A DNA stretch of 64,000 nt, taken from the NCBI GenBank assembly GCA_030620095.1, contig JAUTXW010002370.1, positions 62,001-126,000 of the forward strand, given 5' to 3'. Each line of letters opens with the position of its first letter. Position 1 is the first letter of the stretch. Origin of the DNA: Kuschelorhynchus macadamiae (lineage: Eukaryota > Arthropoda > Insecta > Coleoptera > Curculionidae). The notes under the pieces are model-generated. The model saw nothing but the letters and a program-made list of their open reading frames with translations, searched no databases and was not told the DNA's origin. Of the stretch, positions 48,699-62,652 are shown piece by piece. A program made the translations under genes and the position numbers.

Positions 48699-50432
48699 GT
48701 GCGAGTCTGTTACTTGGAATAAATTCATTAAATCAAATATCTTTTTTTTGAAAAACGTGCCGTAACAATGTTTTTTCATGAATATTTTTAAAGGGCTTAA
48801 TAAGTTACACATAACTACCAAATATAAAATTTTTATTGCTTGCCGCATCCAAGATAATTAAAAAAATGTTTTTTAATTGAAAAATTGATAAAATATATTT
48901 AATAATAATTTGTATTAATTAATACCCAAAATATAGTTCATTTACTATTAGGCAATAACCCTAATCGCAGTTGAAATTTGTTTTGAACCTTTCTTATTTT
49001 TATTATTTTGATAAAAAATTCTGAATACATAAATCTGATAATTTGCTAGAGTATTTTACCTCTGTCTGTTTAAATAGAAAACTTGAAAACACTTCCTAAC
49101 GACGCGATGCGGCAACTTTTATTTTGTCATTTTGCTAAAGTCACATCTCTTAATCATCCAACGTAATACCCTACCTAACTGAAAAGCACAATATTGAAAT
49201 CTTAATGATGATTGGATTCAGAGATAGAGCAAGAACACAGAACGAAGTTACTAATTTATTCGGTGACAGATATCCTGATTTACCGCCCATATCACAAAGC
49301 ACTATAACCAAAATTGAACAATAGTTTCGGGAAAATGGGAACGTAAGGGAATAAAGAGGTCAAAGGAAATGTAATATTGCCTGTTGAAAAAAATCATAAT
49401 ATCACTACTAGGCAGGTAGCGCGCGAACTTCATATTAGTCAGTCTTCAGTAGTAAGAGTTCTTAACCTCAAAAATATCATCCCTATAAATTGAAAATGGT
49501 CCAAGAACTGAGTGAAGATGATCTTGATCGAATACTCGAATTTTATGAACAATTTATGGACCCTTTTACATACTAATATTCTTAACACACAAAACATTCT
49601 CTTTTCTCATGAGTCAATATTTATTTTAACCTGGGAGGTAAATCGACAAAATTCCCTTTATTTGGCAAACGAGAATCCATGCGGGATGGCCACACCTAGC
49701 ACCCGGAGAAAGTCAATGTTTGAACAGGGGTTGTAGGTCAGCAACTTATAGGACCAATAATGTGTGAGGAAAATTTGAATGGAGCGAGATACTCGGAATT
49801 CCTACAAGAAGAACTAGTTCCAAATCTGGCTATTTTATTTCCTGATCCGGTAGAAGCTGATCTCCCAAAATAGAAACATCTGGTTTCAACAAGCTGGTGC
49901 GCCCCTCATTTTGCAAGACCTGTCCGTAATGTGCTGGATACTGCATTTCCAGGCCGATGGGTTGGTATGAGGGTACCTTTTTCTTTGAATGGCCACAGAG
50001 ATATCCAGATCTCACCCCATTAGAATATTTTCTATGGGGATCTTTGAAAAGCAAGGAAAGCACAAATAAGACATGGGTGTAGACTAATTTCAACATGTTG
50101 CGCAGTTATTAAAAACAAAATAATAATTAAATATTTTTATTTAAATTTTTCAAATACAAATATATTTTTTTAATTATTATCTTGGAAACGAGAAGGAATA
50201 AAAATTTGATAGTTATGTGTAACGTATTAAGACATTTAAGAACATTCATCAAAAAAACTATGGTTGCCGTTTAAAAAAATTATCGATGACGTCATCTCTA
50301 ATTATCGGCTCGGTGTATTTTTTTATGAAAAAAACCGCAATTAAAAATATAAAATCGAAGTGTCCGATCATTTTTTCCAAAAAAAGAAATGTATTTGATT
50401 TAATGAATTTATTCCAAGTTACAGATTCGCAC
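48699..50432 (+). mobile_element. Mariner-type transposon C, decayed, long inverted repeats
   Basis: Inverted arms of about 250-300 bp: GTGCGAGTCTGTTACTTGGA at 48699 matches, inverted, GTGCGAATCTGTAACTTGGA ending at 50432. Further blocks AATAAATTCATTAAATCAAA, GTTACACATAACTA and CCAAGATAATTAAAAAAAT continue the match. Canonical CAGGGTG tips are not visible, so the outer boundaries are approximate. Confidence 0.75.
49205..50080 (+). pseudogene. Mariner-type transposase remnant of transposon C
   Basis: Plus-strand pieces include GFRDRARTQNEVTNLFGDRY (N-terminal DUF4817-like region), TRQVARELHISQSSVVRVL (helix-turn-helix), LFSHESIFILTWEVNRQNS (His where the family has the first catalytic Asp), WFQQAGAPLILQDL (Ala at the second Asp), and TPLEYFLWGSLKSK near the third acidic position. 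Stops and frameshifts are frequent and two catalytic acids are replaced, so it is dead. Confidence 0.82.
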
Positions 50433-51109
50433 GATATATATATATATATTCGAGGTGCATACGAGCACTGGGATCATGAAAACGGTAAAATATTGGAAGT
50501 AATTGACACAGGGCAAAATTGCACTATTAAAAGTTTATTAAAATACAGTCGAAAAATTTATAAAATTTCGCGTAGTCCCGAAAATATTGGTAAAAAAACC
50601 AAAATTGATATTTTGTTCATATATTTGGTACATGAAAATCAGGTCTGTAAGATTCTTACAAGACAAAGAATAAAGCAAGCATTCAAGACAGGGATTTGAG
50701 TGTAGTAAGACCAAGAGTTATACACGAATAACATCAGATGCTAGATTAGCAGGATTTTGGTCTTGGTCTTGATTTAGCAGTTACCCATCACTAGACCTTC
50801 GTTATTGATTTGTTAATTCTTATGTAAAACTGTAACTTAAAAATTTCATACTTTAAACTCCGCAATTAGAAAACTTATTCAATCATTTACTCCAACGAAA
50901 TATAACCTTACAGCTTTTTAATATGCTCTCTTAAGACAAGTTGAAACAAGAATGTTTCGCTTTAAACAACCCACAAATATTTTCCCGACTTACTGTTTTT
51001 ATAAAAGTACATACAAAACTACTAAAATGTTTCATATGTCAAAACTACTGTTTTACACTTAAACAATTTGTCTTAGGAGGGCTGTATACTACTCGAGATT
51101 TCTTTTATA
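50433..51109. other. Unassigned AT-rich DNA
   Basis: A 137-codon frame (50286-50699) starts inside the right arm of transposon C and has no recognisable domain. Confidence 0.35.
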
Positions 51110-51111
51110 TA

Positions 51112-52370
51112 CAGGGTTATTCACGCAACCCGTTCATTAAAAGTTTTTAATGATGCCATTTAGATAAAAATTTCAAATTTTGGGATTAAGGTAAAGTCTA
51201 TGCTTCCCCAGTAAATAAACAGCAAGATTTACTGGACAGGATACGAACAGCTTTTGCCGAATTAGAAAACCGACAAATTCAACGGGCCACAGCAACTGTA
51301 CAAGAAGAATTGAAATGTATCTTCAAATAAACGAACAGCATATAGAACATTTGTTATAATTCAATTTTATTATTTTATTTATTTATTGTTGATTGTTAGA
51401 TCGCTATAATTTTTAAGTTCACTAAAACAAGTTTAGAACAGTCTCGAACTTAGTAGATATGGTTAAAAATAATGTAAACAATTTATTACATTTTTTATAA
51501 CTTTAACTTTTCCGAAACGAAAAAATTTCGTTTCAATCCTTTTCAATTTTCTCTTGTTCATTGGCGATAAATGAGGATGTTTTTCATTAAAAACATGGCA
51601 CGTTCACATATAAAATAAATTGAGAATTTCAGCTTTTCAGTGTTATTTTATTTTATTTTAAAAATTTCAAATCAGCTGTCATGTTGAATAGAAAACCACA
51701 ACAATTGTTTTTCCATGGCTTACTACGGGAAGGTGTAAGATTTAGCAAATACATATGATAGTTTAATAAAAACCTGATTATTGCGAAAATAGTTACGAAT
51801 AGGTATAGGGAACCTTAATACAGTTCGATAGAAAATTAAATTCTACATTTGATAGTGCATAAAGTTATAGGGTGTCCCATTTAAAAAAACGGACTTTAGC
51901 GGCTTTGAAAATGTAAATGTTTGCCGCTGAATTTAGGACACCCTGTATAAAAATAGACAAATTCAATAAAAAAAATAGAAACCTAAGATTATTTACCGAT
52001 CGCCTGCAAAATATGAAGATTATATCTTCAAAACTTACAAAAATATGAGATTTTAAAATTTGGTACCTCGAAGGCTCATTTTTGGTTTAAGGTCAAGTAT
52101 CTTAAGAACGCTTAAACCTAGTTATAGGACATGCTACATAAAATAGCACTAAAATTCTCCGTAGAATCCAAAAATATCATAAAATATAGGGTGTTCCATT
52201 TAAAATAAGCAAGTTGATACCAACTTCCGGTTAAACCGGAAGTGACAGGAAGTTGAAAATATTTCAAAAAAGAAGTACCCCTTGACCTTACCTTAATCCC
52301 AAAATTTGAAATTTTTATCTAAATGGCATCCTCAAAAACTTTTAATGAACTGGTTGCGTGAATAACCCTG
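51112..52370 (+). mobile_element. Mariner-type transposon E, 1.26 kb, decayed
   Basis: Flanked by TA (51110-51111, 52371-52372). The ends read CAGGGTTATTCACGCAACC both ways, with about 95 bp of inverted repeat. A transposase C terminus survives at about 51190-51345 on the plus strand (SPVNKQQDLLDRIRTAF, then AEELKC-like and EQHIEHLL-like pieces). The rest of the gene is gone, so it is an internally deleted copy. Confidence 0.85.
51868..51945. mobile_element. 78-bp foldback insert inside transposon E
   Basis: TA-flanked (51866-51867, 51946-51947) with GGGTGTCC (51870-51877) and GGACACCC (51936-51943) as outer arms and AGCGGC/GCCGCT (51898-51903, 51923-51928) as inner arms. It looks like a minimal derivative of a mariner-type end pair. 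Confidence 0.5.
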
Positions 52371-52372
52371 TA

Positions 52373-53202
52373 CATATAACGTAATCTAAATAATAATAGT
52401 TCTCGGCCCTTAAAACTTTAGTTCCTGAATATCGGAAATTCTTTTTTAAATCTTCGACGATAATAAAGTTCTTTCACACAAAGTTTCTAAAAAGCAAAAT
52501 TAGTTTCGAAAGTAGGTTACGAATCTATTATATATTTTGCGTGTTATGGCCGTTTTAGCTACTTTATCTTTTTATGTCAAAAGAAAGTCCTGAAAGTAGG
52601 GAAAACGATTATACGGATGATTCATAGGCTCGAAACAAGATTAGAGATTATTAAAAAATAAGTTTTAAAATGCTTACCTAAAATGCAGCCTCTTTAAAAT
52701 TAATTACTCTTTGAATAAATATTTGCCTGGTTTGTAAACAGGTATAAAACAGAATGCACAATTGAACTTTGTTTATTTTTCCATATTTATTTGCAATGTT
52801 CATAACGAAAAATGTGACAAGTTACTATTCTATTAATTGGTTTGAACGATACGAGATCAAACCATGCACAAATGTTCTTTAAATAGCCATTTGTGTGATT
52901 AGTTAGAAAAAGGCTACGTGCAGTCAACAAATTATAAAAATTGGTTCATAAATCGAAAATAATCCAAAATTTGCCAAAGTGTAGAAGAAAATCCTAGATC
53001 CAGTTCTGCATTTTGAAATTTCTATGAGATTTCATTTTTACTTTCCGTATAACAGCCAATATATTATTATTAATATATAATATGGGCCATATAGGGTAAG
53101 TATTTTGGTCGCAAGAATTTTCAAATCTAAGTTGGGTTTTTTTTCAAACATTTAAGAAATTAAAAAAACACAGTAGAAACTTCTCCGTCTTCCTTTAATA
53201 CA
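52373..53202. other. Unassigned AT-rich DNA
   Basis: No gene or element end recognised. Confidence 0.4.
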
Positions 53203-53680
53203 TTGCCTGTTAAAGCAGGCTTTTTACCAATATTCTCGGGAATCTTAAAAAAAAGCTCAAGCCTGGACGATATTCCAGTTATTTTTATACAAAATTACAA
53301 GTTGCAGCTAGTCAATCTAGTCCAAAAAAAACTACATTTATTATTACAATATACAAAGATGGTGATAGATATAATACAGAACACTATGGACCAATAAGTA
53401 TATTGTTTACTTTTGGGCAATGTTTTTTAAAAAAATTGTTCACGTTGTTAATTTTGACAAAGTAGAAAATGTTATCATAAAACAACAGTACAGATTTTTT
53501 CCAAAAAGTCTGTCGACTCTAGTACAATTGAGGGATTTTGTTTTCCCACAGATGATCGGAACCAGATTGATATCATATACTGGTTACATAAACGGTCAAA
53601 AAAGGTTCTCTTCCATGTACTTAAACCTCTTATTTTTCATAATATGCATTAATTACATAATGAAAGGTTTTAAAAATTGA
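53203..53680 (+). pseudogene. LINE reverse transcriptase remnant (jockey/R1-like motifs)
   Basis: The first part reads KKSSSLDDIPVIFIQNYKLQ, matching the 'KSPGxDGIPxxFIKN' block of insect LINEs. About 70 codons later, in another frame, QQYRFFPKSLSTLVQL matches the 'QHGFxxxRST' block. Then RNQIDIIY appears where family members have 'VDVIYTDFxKAFD'; the catalytic residues are not preserved. Frames change repeatedly and the C-terminal half is missing. Confidence 0.55.
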
Positions 53681-53865
53681 CTGGTTTTAACGTAGGCAGC
53701 TGACTTAAAATGTTGCAGAGTCATTACAGACCAGACTTACTGCAGCTGGAGGAAATACCATAAAGCTCGCAACCTGTTTTTTAAAAATTAGGTAAGTGGA
53801 TTTCAATTACATTCAGTAGAATTAATATTATTTTTAACTTTAATTAAAACATCCAAATAAAAAAT
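53681..53865. other. Unassigned junction sequence
   Basis: Between the LINE remnant and family A copy 7. No motif recognised. Confidence 0.4.
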
Positions 53866-55108
53866 CGATAAATTTCATTTACCCAGAACTTCCCTCGTTA
53901 TAAATATTTCCTTTTACTAGGAATAGTAAAGTGTGATCCAATTTAGTTCAGTACATAGTTATATAGGAACACATATTACATACTATCTTTTCAAACTTCT
54001 TTATTGAACGCCATTTCGTCGCAACATATTGGATATCTATCAATAATTTGCCAGTTTCTATAACCTATGCCACATTTGATTTTTGAGCGTAATTTAAAAT
54101 AAATTGAATAAGTAGTTTTTACACATACCGCGATTTTGTTACGTCATGTTGAATTCGTACCCGTTTATCCTTATATCATATTTAATTTTTCTCCAAAGTT
54201 TAAAGTCAATTGAATAAGATAATATTTTACGTTGATTTTTTAAAGATTTTATTTGGTCGCCATTTTGTTCCGCTATCTTGAATTCGTAACACAACTTTAC
54301 CCGTTTATCTCTATATAATAACTTAATGTTTGCATAAAATTTGAAATTAATCTAATAAGTAGTTTTTTGACGCTGATTTTTTAAATATTTTTAGTAATAA
54401 AACGTTTTACTAGACCGCCATCTTGTTCCAGCATATTGGATTTTCACCAAAATATTACCAGGTCATTCCCATATGATCCTTAATCTTTGAATAAAATTTG
54501 AAGTCAAACTGATGAGTAGTTTTTAAGCTATGCTGCGAATTGACAGACAGACGGACAAACCGACAGACGGTCTGACAGAATTGATAGAACATATTTTTTT
54601 GGCATCTAGGGACGCTAAAACGTGAAGGTGTGTAAAACCTGAGGAGGGTGAGTTTTTTTACAAAAAATTTTTTGTAAAAAGACTTGGCCGCTATTTTGAA
54701 TTAGTACCACAGTTTACTAGTTTATCTCTATACTACAATTAGTTATGGTACACAATTTGAAATCAGTTCATTTTAGGCTGAAAATATGTTATTAGCCACC
54801 ATGCTGATTCGTACCAAAATGTTACCAGTTGATTCTTACATAATACTTCATTTTTGTGCTAAATTTGAGATAAATTGGACAAGCACTTTTTTAGTAATAA
54901 TTTGTTTTAACATTTCACTAGGCCGTCATTTTGTTTTGCCATATTGGATTTGTACCAAAATGTTACCAGGTCATCCCCATATGACCCTTAATTTTGGATC
55001 AAAATTTAAAGTTAATCGGGTGAGTAGTTTTTTAGCTATGCTATGCCGCGAACAGAAAAATCTCAGAAAGTAATTTTTTCACGACTACAATAGTTTCCTT
55101 TTACGAGG
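53866..55108 (+). repeat. Dispersed repeat family A, copy 7 (near full length)
   Basis: Left end AATTTCATTTACCCAGAACT, several GCCATTTTGTT...TACC units, a GACAGACAGACGGACAAACC core at about 54541, and the right-end hairpin (TTTCCTTTTACGAGGGAAGT) at about 55089-55108. Confidence 0.82.
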
Positions 55109-56754
55109 GAAGTAAAAATTAAAATCAATGAATGAAATTCGCGATCTGTGTGTCATTATTTCTTATAATATACTTCTTAGATCACATATAGGAGTATGTT
55201 GTGAACAAATGTAATAGAATCTTGGGGTTTGTATTAAAAAACTGCTAAAGTTTTTTGAGGCTCAACTTTGCATCAGTTGTCTGAAATCCTCAATAGTCAC
55301 CTATTAACAGCGGTTGGAAAGGATTCAGAACAAGATTTTAAGATTTTTGGCTTTTAAAGCTAATACATTTATTGGTAATGGCAATTAAATACCAACAAGT
55401 TTTCAATTATCAACATCACAAATACGAGAAGCATTTTTGAATTTCTTCTTCAGTCGAACTCAACTTCGGGAAAAATTCTTTGGTCTGAAGAACCTTAAAT
55501 TGTTTTTTTCTACAAGCATGCAAAAAGTAAGTCTTTTATTCTTCGCACTAGTGTGAAAAAAAAACTTTAATTAAAACTTGTAAACAAATGAAATTTTTGT
55601 GAAAATTGCTTTTAGTATACTCATATGAATTGCGAAACACGCTTCGCTCGTTCAGCAAACTTTCCTATGCCTGCCTTAAACACGGATTTTTCTTACTAGT
55701 ACCATAAATAGTTATTAATGCTTACTGACCAGGCTTTAAAGTGTTTGACTTGCCGTTACCTAGTTTTAAAAAATACTTAATTTGCTTTAATAGCATTTCA
55801 TATTGTCTATTTTGGCGCCTATTACCCTTTTTCGCCTTTTCTATTTGTTTTTGTATCAATGTATAGAATGTTTTTCTCGACCAATACTTAATTTATGAAA
55901 CAAATATCAAATCTCAAACTATGTATAACCTAATAAACATGATTAAAATATCTTAGTTAAGAGTGCAAATCCACGCTATAAAATTTCTCGTGTTCATTTT
56001 TCGAACTCAAACCTCAAGCGCCACTCTGTAGATGACGCATCAATGTCGGAATCCGATTATTTTTTTATTTTTTCCAAAATAGACCATATAAATAAACTAA
56101 CACGTTCAATATTTAATGTTATAACATATTTATCTACAAATTACATAATATCTATCAAATACTATGCAAATAAGTAGTTTCACTTTTAACGGAAAAATTC
56201 AAATATTTCAGAAACCGCTTAACAGTGACGCAATATTGTGGTATCCCCTCCATCCCAAGCAAATAGCTTTATGAGTTTTACATTCCTTTGATAGAAAATT
56301 CACAATACTGCACATGGCATGTGTTTCTTGCCTCGTTGATATATCTATCTTTGTTGCGAAATGAAATAAAACGAGAGAATGCTGTTAAAGAATACCTCTT
56401 TTACAGACTATAATATTCTTAGAGTCTTAGAGAGAATTAAATTTATGATCTCCCCTATTGACTGTTTTTTTATCAGCTAGCCGAAGTAATAATTGCAGGG
56501 CCTATCGACTTTCGGCACCTTTCGGCGTTTCCCGATAAAAAACAAGTTTTTTAATATCTAAATACCGGGAATATTGATTTCTTTATATTTTTATGAACAT
56601 GATTTTATGATAGCTTGAGTCATGGGTTAGTACTTCTATTATTATTAAAATGTCGACGTTTTGTTTAGAACTTCTCACTCTTGTGACTGTGTCTATGCTT
56701 TCTAGATATTTGTTTATGAATTTCTGTGTTACCTGTGTAATTAGGATCTGTGTA
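55109..56754. other. Unassigned DNA upstream of a candidate exon
   Basis: No coding frame is recognised. If 56755-56844 is a true first coding exon, its promoter and 5' untranslated region lie here; I see no decisive promoter motif. Confidence 0.35.
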
Positions 56755-56844
56755 ATGAGTGCTAAAGGGCGTAAAAATACGAGAGCGGCAAGACCTCGGC
56801 GCCGAACTGCAAAAAATGGGAATCCTGGGAAAATGCAGAATAAG
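56755..56844 (+). CDS. Candidate first coding exon, basic N terminus
   Basis: ATG followed by 30 codons of Lys/Arg-rich peptide (MSAKGRKNTRAARPRRRTAK...) ending on a full codon at AAG, then a consensus donor GTAAGT. G+C content is clearly above the neighbourhood. The basic stretch would suit a nuclear protein. The frame also extends upstream to an ATG at 56650, less likely because of its hydrophobic, AT-driven composition. I do not recognise the gene. The next exon should be in phase 0. Confidence 0.38.
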
Positions 56845-59633
56845 GTAAGTTCAAATCTTATAACTATAGGTGCTCGATTTTGAGACCCTTGATGAATTCG
56901 AAGAATTAGAAATGGACAATTGTAAAATATTGATCACTTTAATTTTCAAATAAATTACCTACGCTGTAGGTAGCGTATACATACATACATATTACTGATT
57001 ACAGTACATACATATTAAAAATATCAACATATTTTTTACGTTTGGACCTACTTATATAAACTTTTACCTGTATGGCCATGTTATTGTAATTTTTTAGAAG
57101 GTATATGGTGGATGTATTTCTGAAGTACACATCTTTTGTTAGTTAAAAGTTAAAATAGCCCAACTTTGAAGGAGGAAGACTATTTTTTTTTCAAACAATG
57201 ATGAAAATAAATAAAACAAATAAATGAGGTTTTTTATAGGTACCTAGGCAACACGATTCTTTTAGAATTTTCTGGTTAATTTTTATATCATATTAGTATT
57301 TTTATACATGAGTTGAATTCACATAAATACCTATGGTTTTTATATTTGTAAAATTTAAATATGTTTTGTAGGATTAATTTTTAAATTAAAAGCAAAGATA
57401 GTGTACCTTCAGGGGTATAGTAGTTCGGTAGGTATAAAAACTTATTTCCTGTTGGTCATATTATAGTGGTAGAAATTAAAAAAAGCTCATAAAATTAGAC
57501 ACTTTTTATGCAACACTAATACTTTCATAGTGGTAGTCTCATAATGCTGGCTGATGCAATTTAACTCACCGGATCCATGACAATCTGTGCAAGAATAAAG
57601 CTTTTAGTTATCAGTATTATATTGATCCTTTTTATGTGACTTCCACTTAGAAAGTTTTGCTGTTGCAGATGGTAGCAGGCTTTAACAGTGTATACCCCCA
57701 CAGTTATCATATCATAAAGAGGAAATTATTGGGAAGCAACTGCTTATCGGTATCTAATTTACTAAGGCATGGCTTTCTAGTGAGAAAATAATTCTTGCGC
57801 ATGGCTATACATATTATGTAACATATTAAATATCTTAGTCCTGTATCTACAAACAAATAAAAATTGACTTAGATATTCTCAATCTTGACCAAAAATGTAC
57901 AGGTTCTTGAATCACTGGAAAAGTAAGAAAAAATTGGGATATTAGTTTTCAGTTCTCAAGTAATTTAGTGTACTAATGTAGGTTGCTGTATTTATGTATG
58001 TACAGTGCAATCAGTGTATCTTGATAGCATTTTAAATGTTAATAACATTTTTACTTTTTAACTTACTGGAGTGAACAAAAATCCAATTGTAGGGTTACTT
58101 AAAACTTTTTTTTCTGGTTATTAGAAAAACAAAAGACTATTAATTTTACAAAATATCACCATAAGTTGTATTGTTTAAATCGGACACACCTCGGCACACG
58201 CTCTATGCTATATTTCCCTCAAATGGGAATCTTTTTGCAGATTTTAAATATAATATCTGGTTTGATAACTTTATCTTCAAAGATATCCAATCAATTTAAG
58301 AAAAACCATTAGGCAGTGTGTTAGAGAGAGGCGAAAAACACTATTACATAGTGGAGTGGATGAAGAAAAAGGTAGCAAACCAGTATAATCTGCAATTGAG
58401 GGACATATAATAGTCAGGATGTCCCATTTGAAAAATATAATTTATAGTAATATATTGTAAAATTGACAGTCTTTTTTTTTCGTTTTTTACAAGCTTGTTA
58501 ATTTATGTAATTTTTCTTAACAAGCATTTGACCTCATAAAACAAATAATGTAACAGACTTAATATTTGGACGGCAGATATTTAAGATTTTCTCATAAGAG
58601 ACAATGTTTTAGAGAGAGAGGGATAACCTTGATTTCCTCAAATTTTAAATACTTTTAATGTATGAGTGCATTACATCATTGGATTTTGGAATGCAAAGGT
58701 TTGTTACAAAACAAATTAAGTTTACGAAACATCAGATTCAAAATATGACAGCACCATAAAATGTTAGACAAAAAAATGCTTTGGCAATATGTTTACAACT
58801 TTAAAAAAAATTTAGGATTAAAAAAGTTACTGCATAAATTTAAAAATGCAATATTTTATTCGTTTCTGAATATCTCAAGAACATAATGGCTAGAATTCGC
58901 CTGCAGGTGCTATTAGGCTTGTAACGAAATTATCTAAAACTTTCCATATTTAACCATTTTTCTATCAATTGCAATAAGTGAGATTGTTTTGTGACGTTAC
59001 ATCCTCCCCAAATATGAAAATACAAATTTTCAGAAGTCAAAATCTCAAAAACAAGTAAAGCTACTACATACAAGTAGCTAGAATCTGGGACAAAATTCAA
59101 AACCCAAAAGAAATGGGTATTTTATTTAAAAAATAAAAGTTGATACCACCACTACGTTTTATACCAATATATATATTTAAAAATATTTCTAAAATTTAAC
59201 AAAAATAAGTAAAGTCAACTTGAACGAAATTGTGCCATCCAGAACTGGTATTTTGTATATTTGTTAAGACAGTGTGCAAGTCAACAAATATCACAGGAAT
59301 AAATACATTTTTATTATTAAATCCATTTTTCGAAAAAAAAAATATACATAATAAGAACCTCTAAGTTTTACACAAATTCAATGAAAATTGAATAATCATT
59401 TTAGACAGAAATACGAGCAGAAATATTAAAATATGTAATATTATTTATTGCTTCTTTTTGACAATATCACTACACATGGTTCATATGCTGACATTGATGG
59501 TAAATTTCTTTAAATATAATACTATTTATTAGTACATCCATAGTTTTTTAAGGTCTTTTCGAGGGTCTTATAGCATCAGCTTTTAGTCTAAAATGAAGAA
59601 ATGGTTTTTCTGATAAAAAAAAATCGATAAATC

Positions 59634-59712
59634 CATACAAAACTGAGGTAGGAGTGCACAATTTCTGCTCTAAGTAGAATTATTTAGATTTTACAGCCTT
59701 TCTAAATCTCAA
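59634..59712. repeat. 79-bp direct repeat, left copy
   Basis: CATACAAAACTGAGGTAGGA through CCTTTCTAAATCTCAA; near-identical copy at 59841-59919. Confidence 0.88.
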
Positions 59713-59834
59713 TAGAAATGGGAAAACATGTTTTTTTTTTGGGAATCCCGGGACCATAAAATGCAAAGATCTGTAAAAATCTCTTAGGGTGATTTTTTCA
59801 TGATTACGATACTTTCCTTTTACGGGACCATAAG
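59713..59834 (+). repeat. Dispersed repeat family A, fragment
   Basis: GGGAAAACATGTTTTTTTTT, AAGATCTGTAAAAATCTC, AGGGTGATTTTTTCATGATT and CTTTCCTTTTACGGGA correspond to the right-end region of family A. Confidence 0.7.
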
Positions 59835-59840
59835 AAAGAT

Positions 59841-59919
59841 CATACAAAACTGAGGTAGGAGTACACAATTTCTGCTCTAAGTAGAATTATTTAGATTTTA
59901 CAACCTTTCTAAATATCAA
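59841..59919. repeat. 79-bp direct repeat, right copy
   Basis: Partner of 59634-59712; the pair brackets the family A fragment. Confidence 0.88.
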
Positions 59920-60550
59920 ATTGTCATTTTTCAAATGTCAGTATCTCAAAAACAATTGAACTTAGGATTTTAAATATGTAGAGTCAAAAATCGCAATGTA
60001 ATAAAACAACTTGACATGTTTTAATATTTTTTCAGACATACTAACCTGAATTATTCAAATTTGTGAAAAGCTTTAAAGACACATGATTTAAGTATGCGCT
60101 TGAAACTTCAAACAAGATCAATTTAATGTTCCGAAAAATTTATAAGTCGTATTGATTTGATTACTTTTTATAGTTATTACTTATATATTTGTTTAAAGTT
60201 ATTCTAAGTAAAATACATATATTTTTATAATAAAATATATTTTTTGGTATCTTAGTTTTATTATTTCAATTTTTTCACTTCAAATATATGTCTTAAAATC
60301 ATTTTTTTTTTCACCGCCCTCTCTATTTTTGGAGCCTCACTTGGTTGCCTCAAAAACAAAAGTGTATGCCCCTGGGCATTACCATATAAGTGCCATAAGT
60401 ATACCAGTCAGTTTACCATGTTGTTAAGATATAATAGCACGATGGACATGCCAAAGATATTTATAAAGAAAAAAAATATTAATATATTTCCCTAATATTT
60501 GAGCTAATATTACAACAGTTTCAACTACATGTATACATCTTTTATTTTAG

Positions 60551-60661
60551 GGATGATATTAACAAAGGCCATACATATTCAACCAGTTTTGCAAAGAAGC
60601 GTGGTAATGATGTTGAGAGCTTAAAGTTGATGTCTCCAGCGAGGTCTCCAAGGATATCTTT
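60551..60661 (+). CDS. Candidate internal coding exon
   Basis: Acceptor CTTTTATTTTAG and donor GTGAGT bound 111 bp with one fully open frame. The peptide includes INKGHTYSTSFAKKRGND and ends KLMSPARSPRIS. It enters and leaves in the same phase (two bases carried in, two carried out). It cannot join directly to 56755-56844, which ends in phase 0, unless another exon lies between. The SP-x-RSPRIS string loosely recalls a conserved piece of sororin-type cohesion proteins, a weak hint only. Confidence 0.38.
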
Positions 60662-60696
60662 GTGAGTATTTCAGTAAAATATGTGAAAGTATCACA

Positions 60697-62400
<1,704 letters not shown>

Positions 62401-62438
62401 TGTACACTCCATGTGGTATGTGTAGCAAGCATTCTGGA

Positions 62439-62445
<7 letters not shown>
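62401..62445. repeat. 11-bp hairpin next to (AT)n
   Basis: TGTACACTCCA (62401-62411) and TGGAGTGTACA (62435-62445) are perfect complements around a 23-base loop, followed by an (AT)n run to 62505. Confidence 0.75.

Positions 62446-62505
<60 letters not shown>
62445..62505. repeat. (AT)n microsatellite, about 60 bp
   Basis: Pure AT run beside the hairpin and the foldback element. Confidence 0.95.
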
Positions 62506-62509
<4 letters not shown>

Positions 62510-62652
62510 TGTATATATATAGTGTCCTAGAAAAAGTTTGCATCATATGAAGATTTTTTTTATTAGGTCACTTTGTCAAAATGTCATATAGGCAATAACT
62601 TTTGCTTTACTAAGGATGAAAAAAGGCTTATTCGAAAAAATCACGTTACTTG

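Larger units (their letters stand above)
56845..60550 (+). other. Possible intron; unassigned AT-rich DNA
   Basis: Contains direct repeats at 59634-59919, a family A fragment, and GGATGTCCCATTTG near 58413. A segment at 57671-57763 after TTTGCTGTTGCAG is open for 31 codons and could be an exon, but its donor (GTATCT) is weak. Confidence 0.3.

Noticed and set aside
50286..50699. 137-codon frame as a new gene
   Set aside because: Its first third lies in the right inverted arm of transposon C, and the rest is Lys/Ile-rich AT-driven sequence with no recognisable domain.
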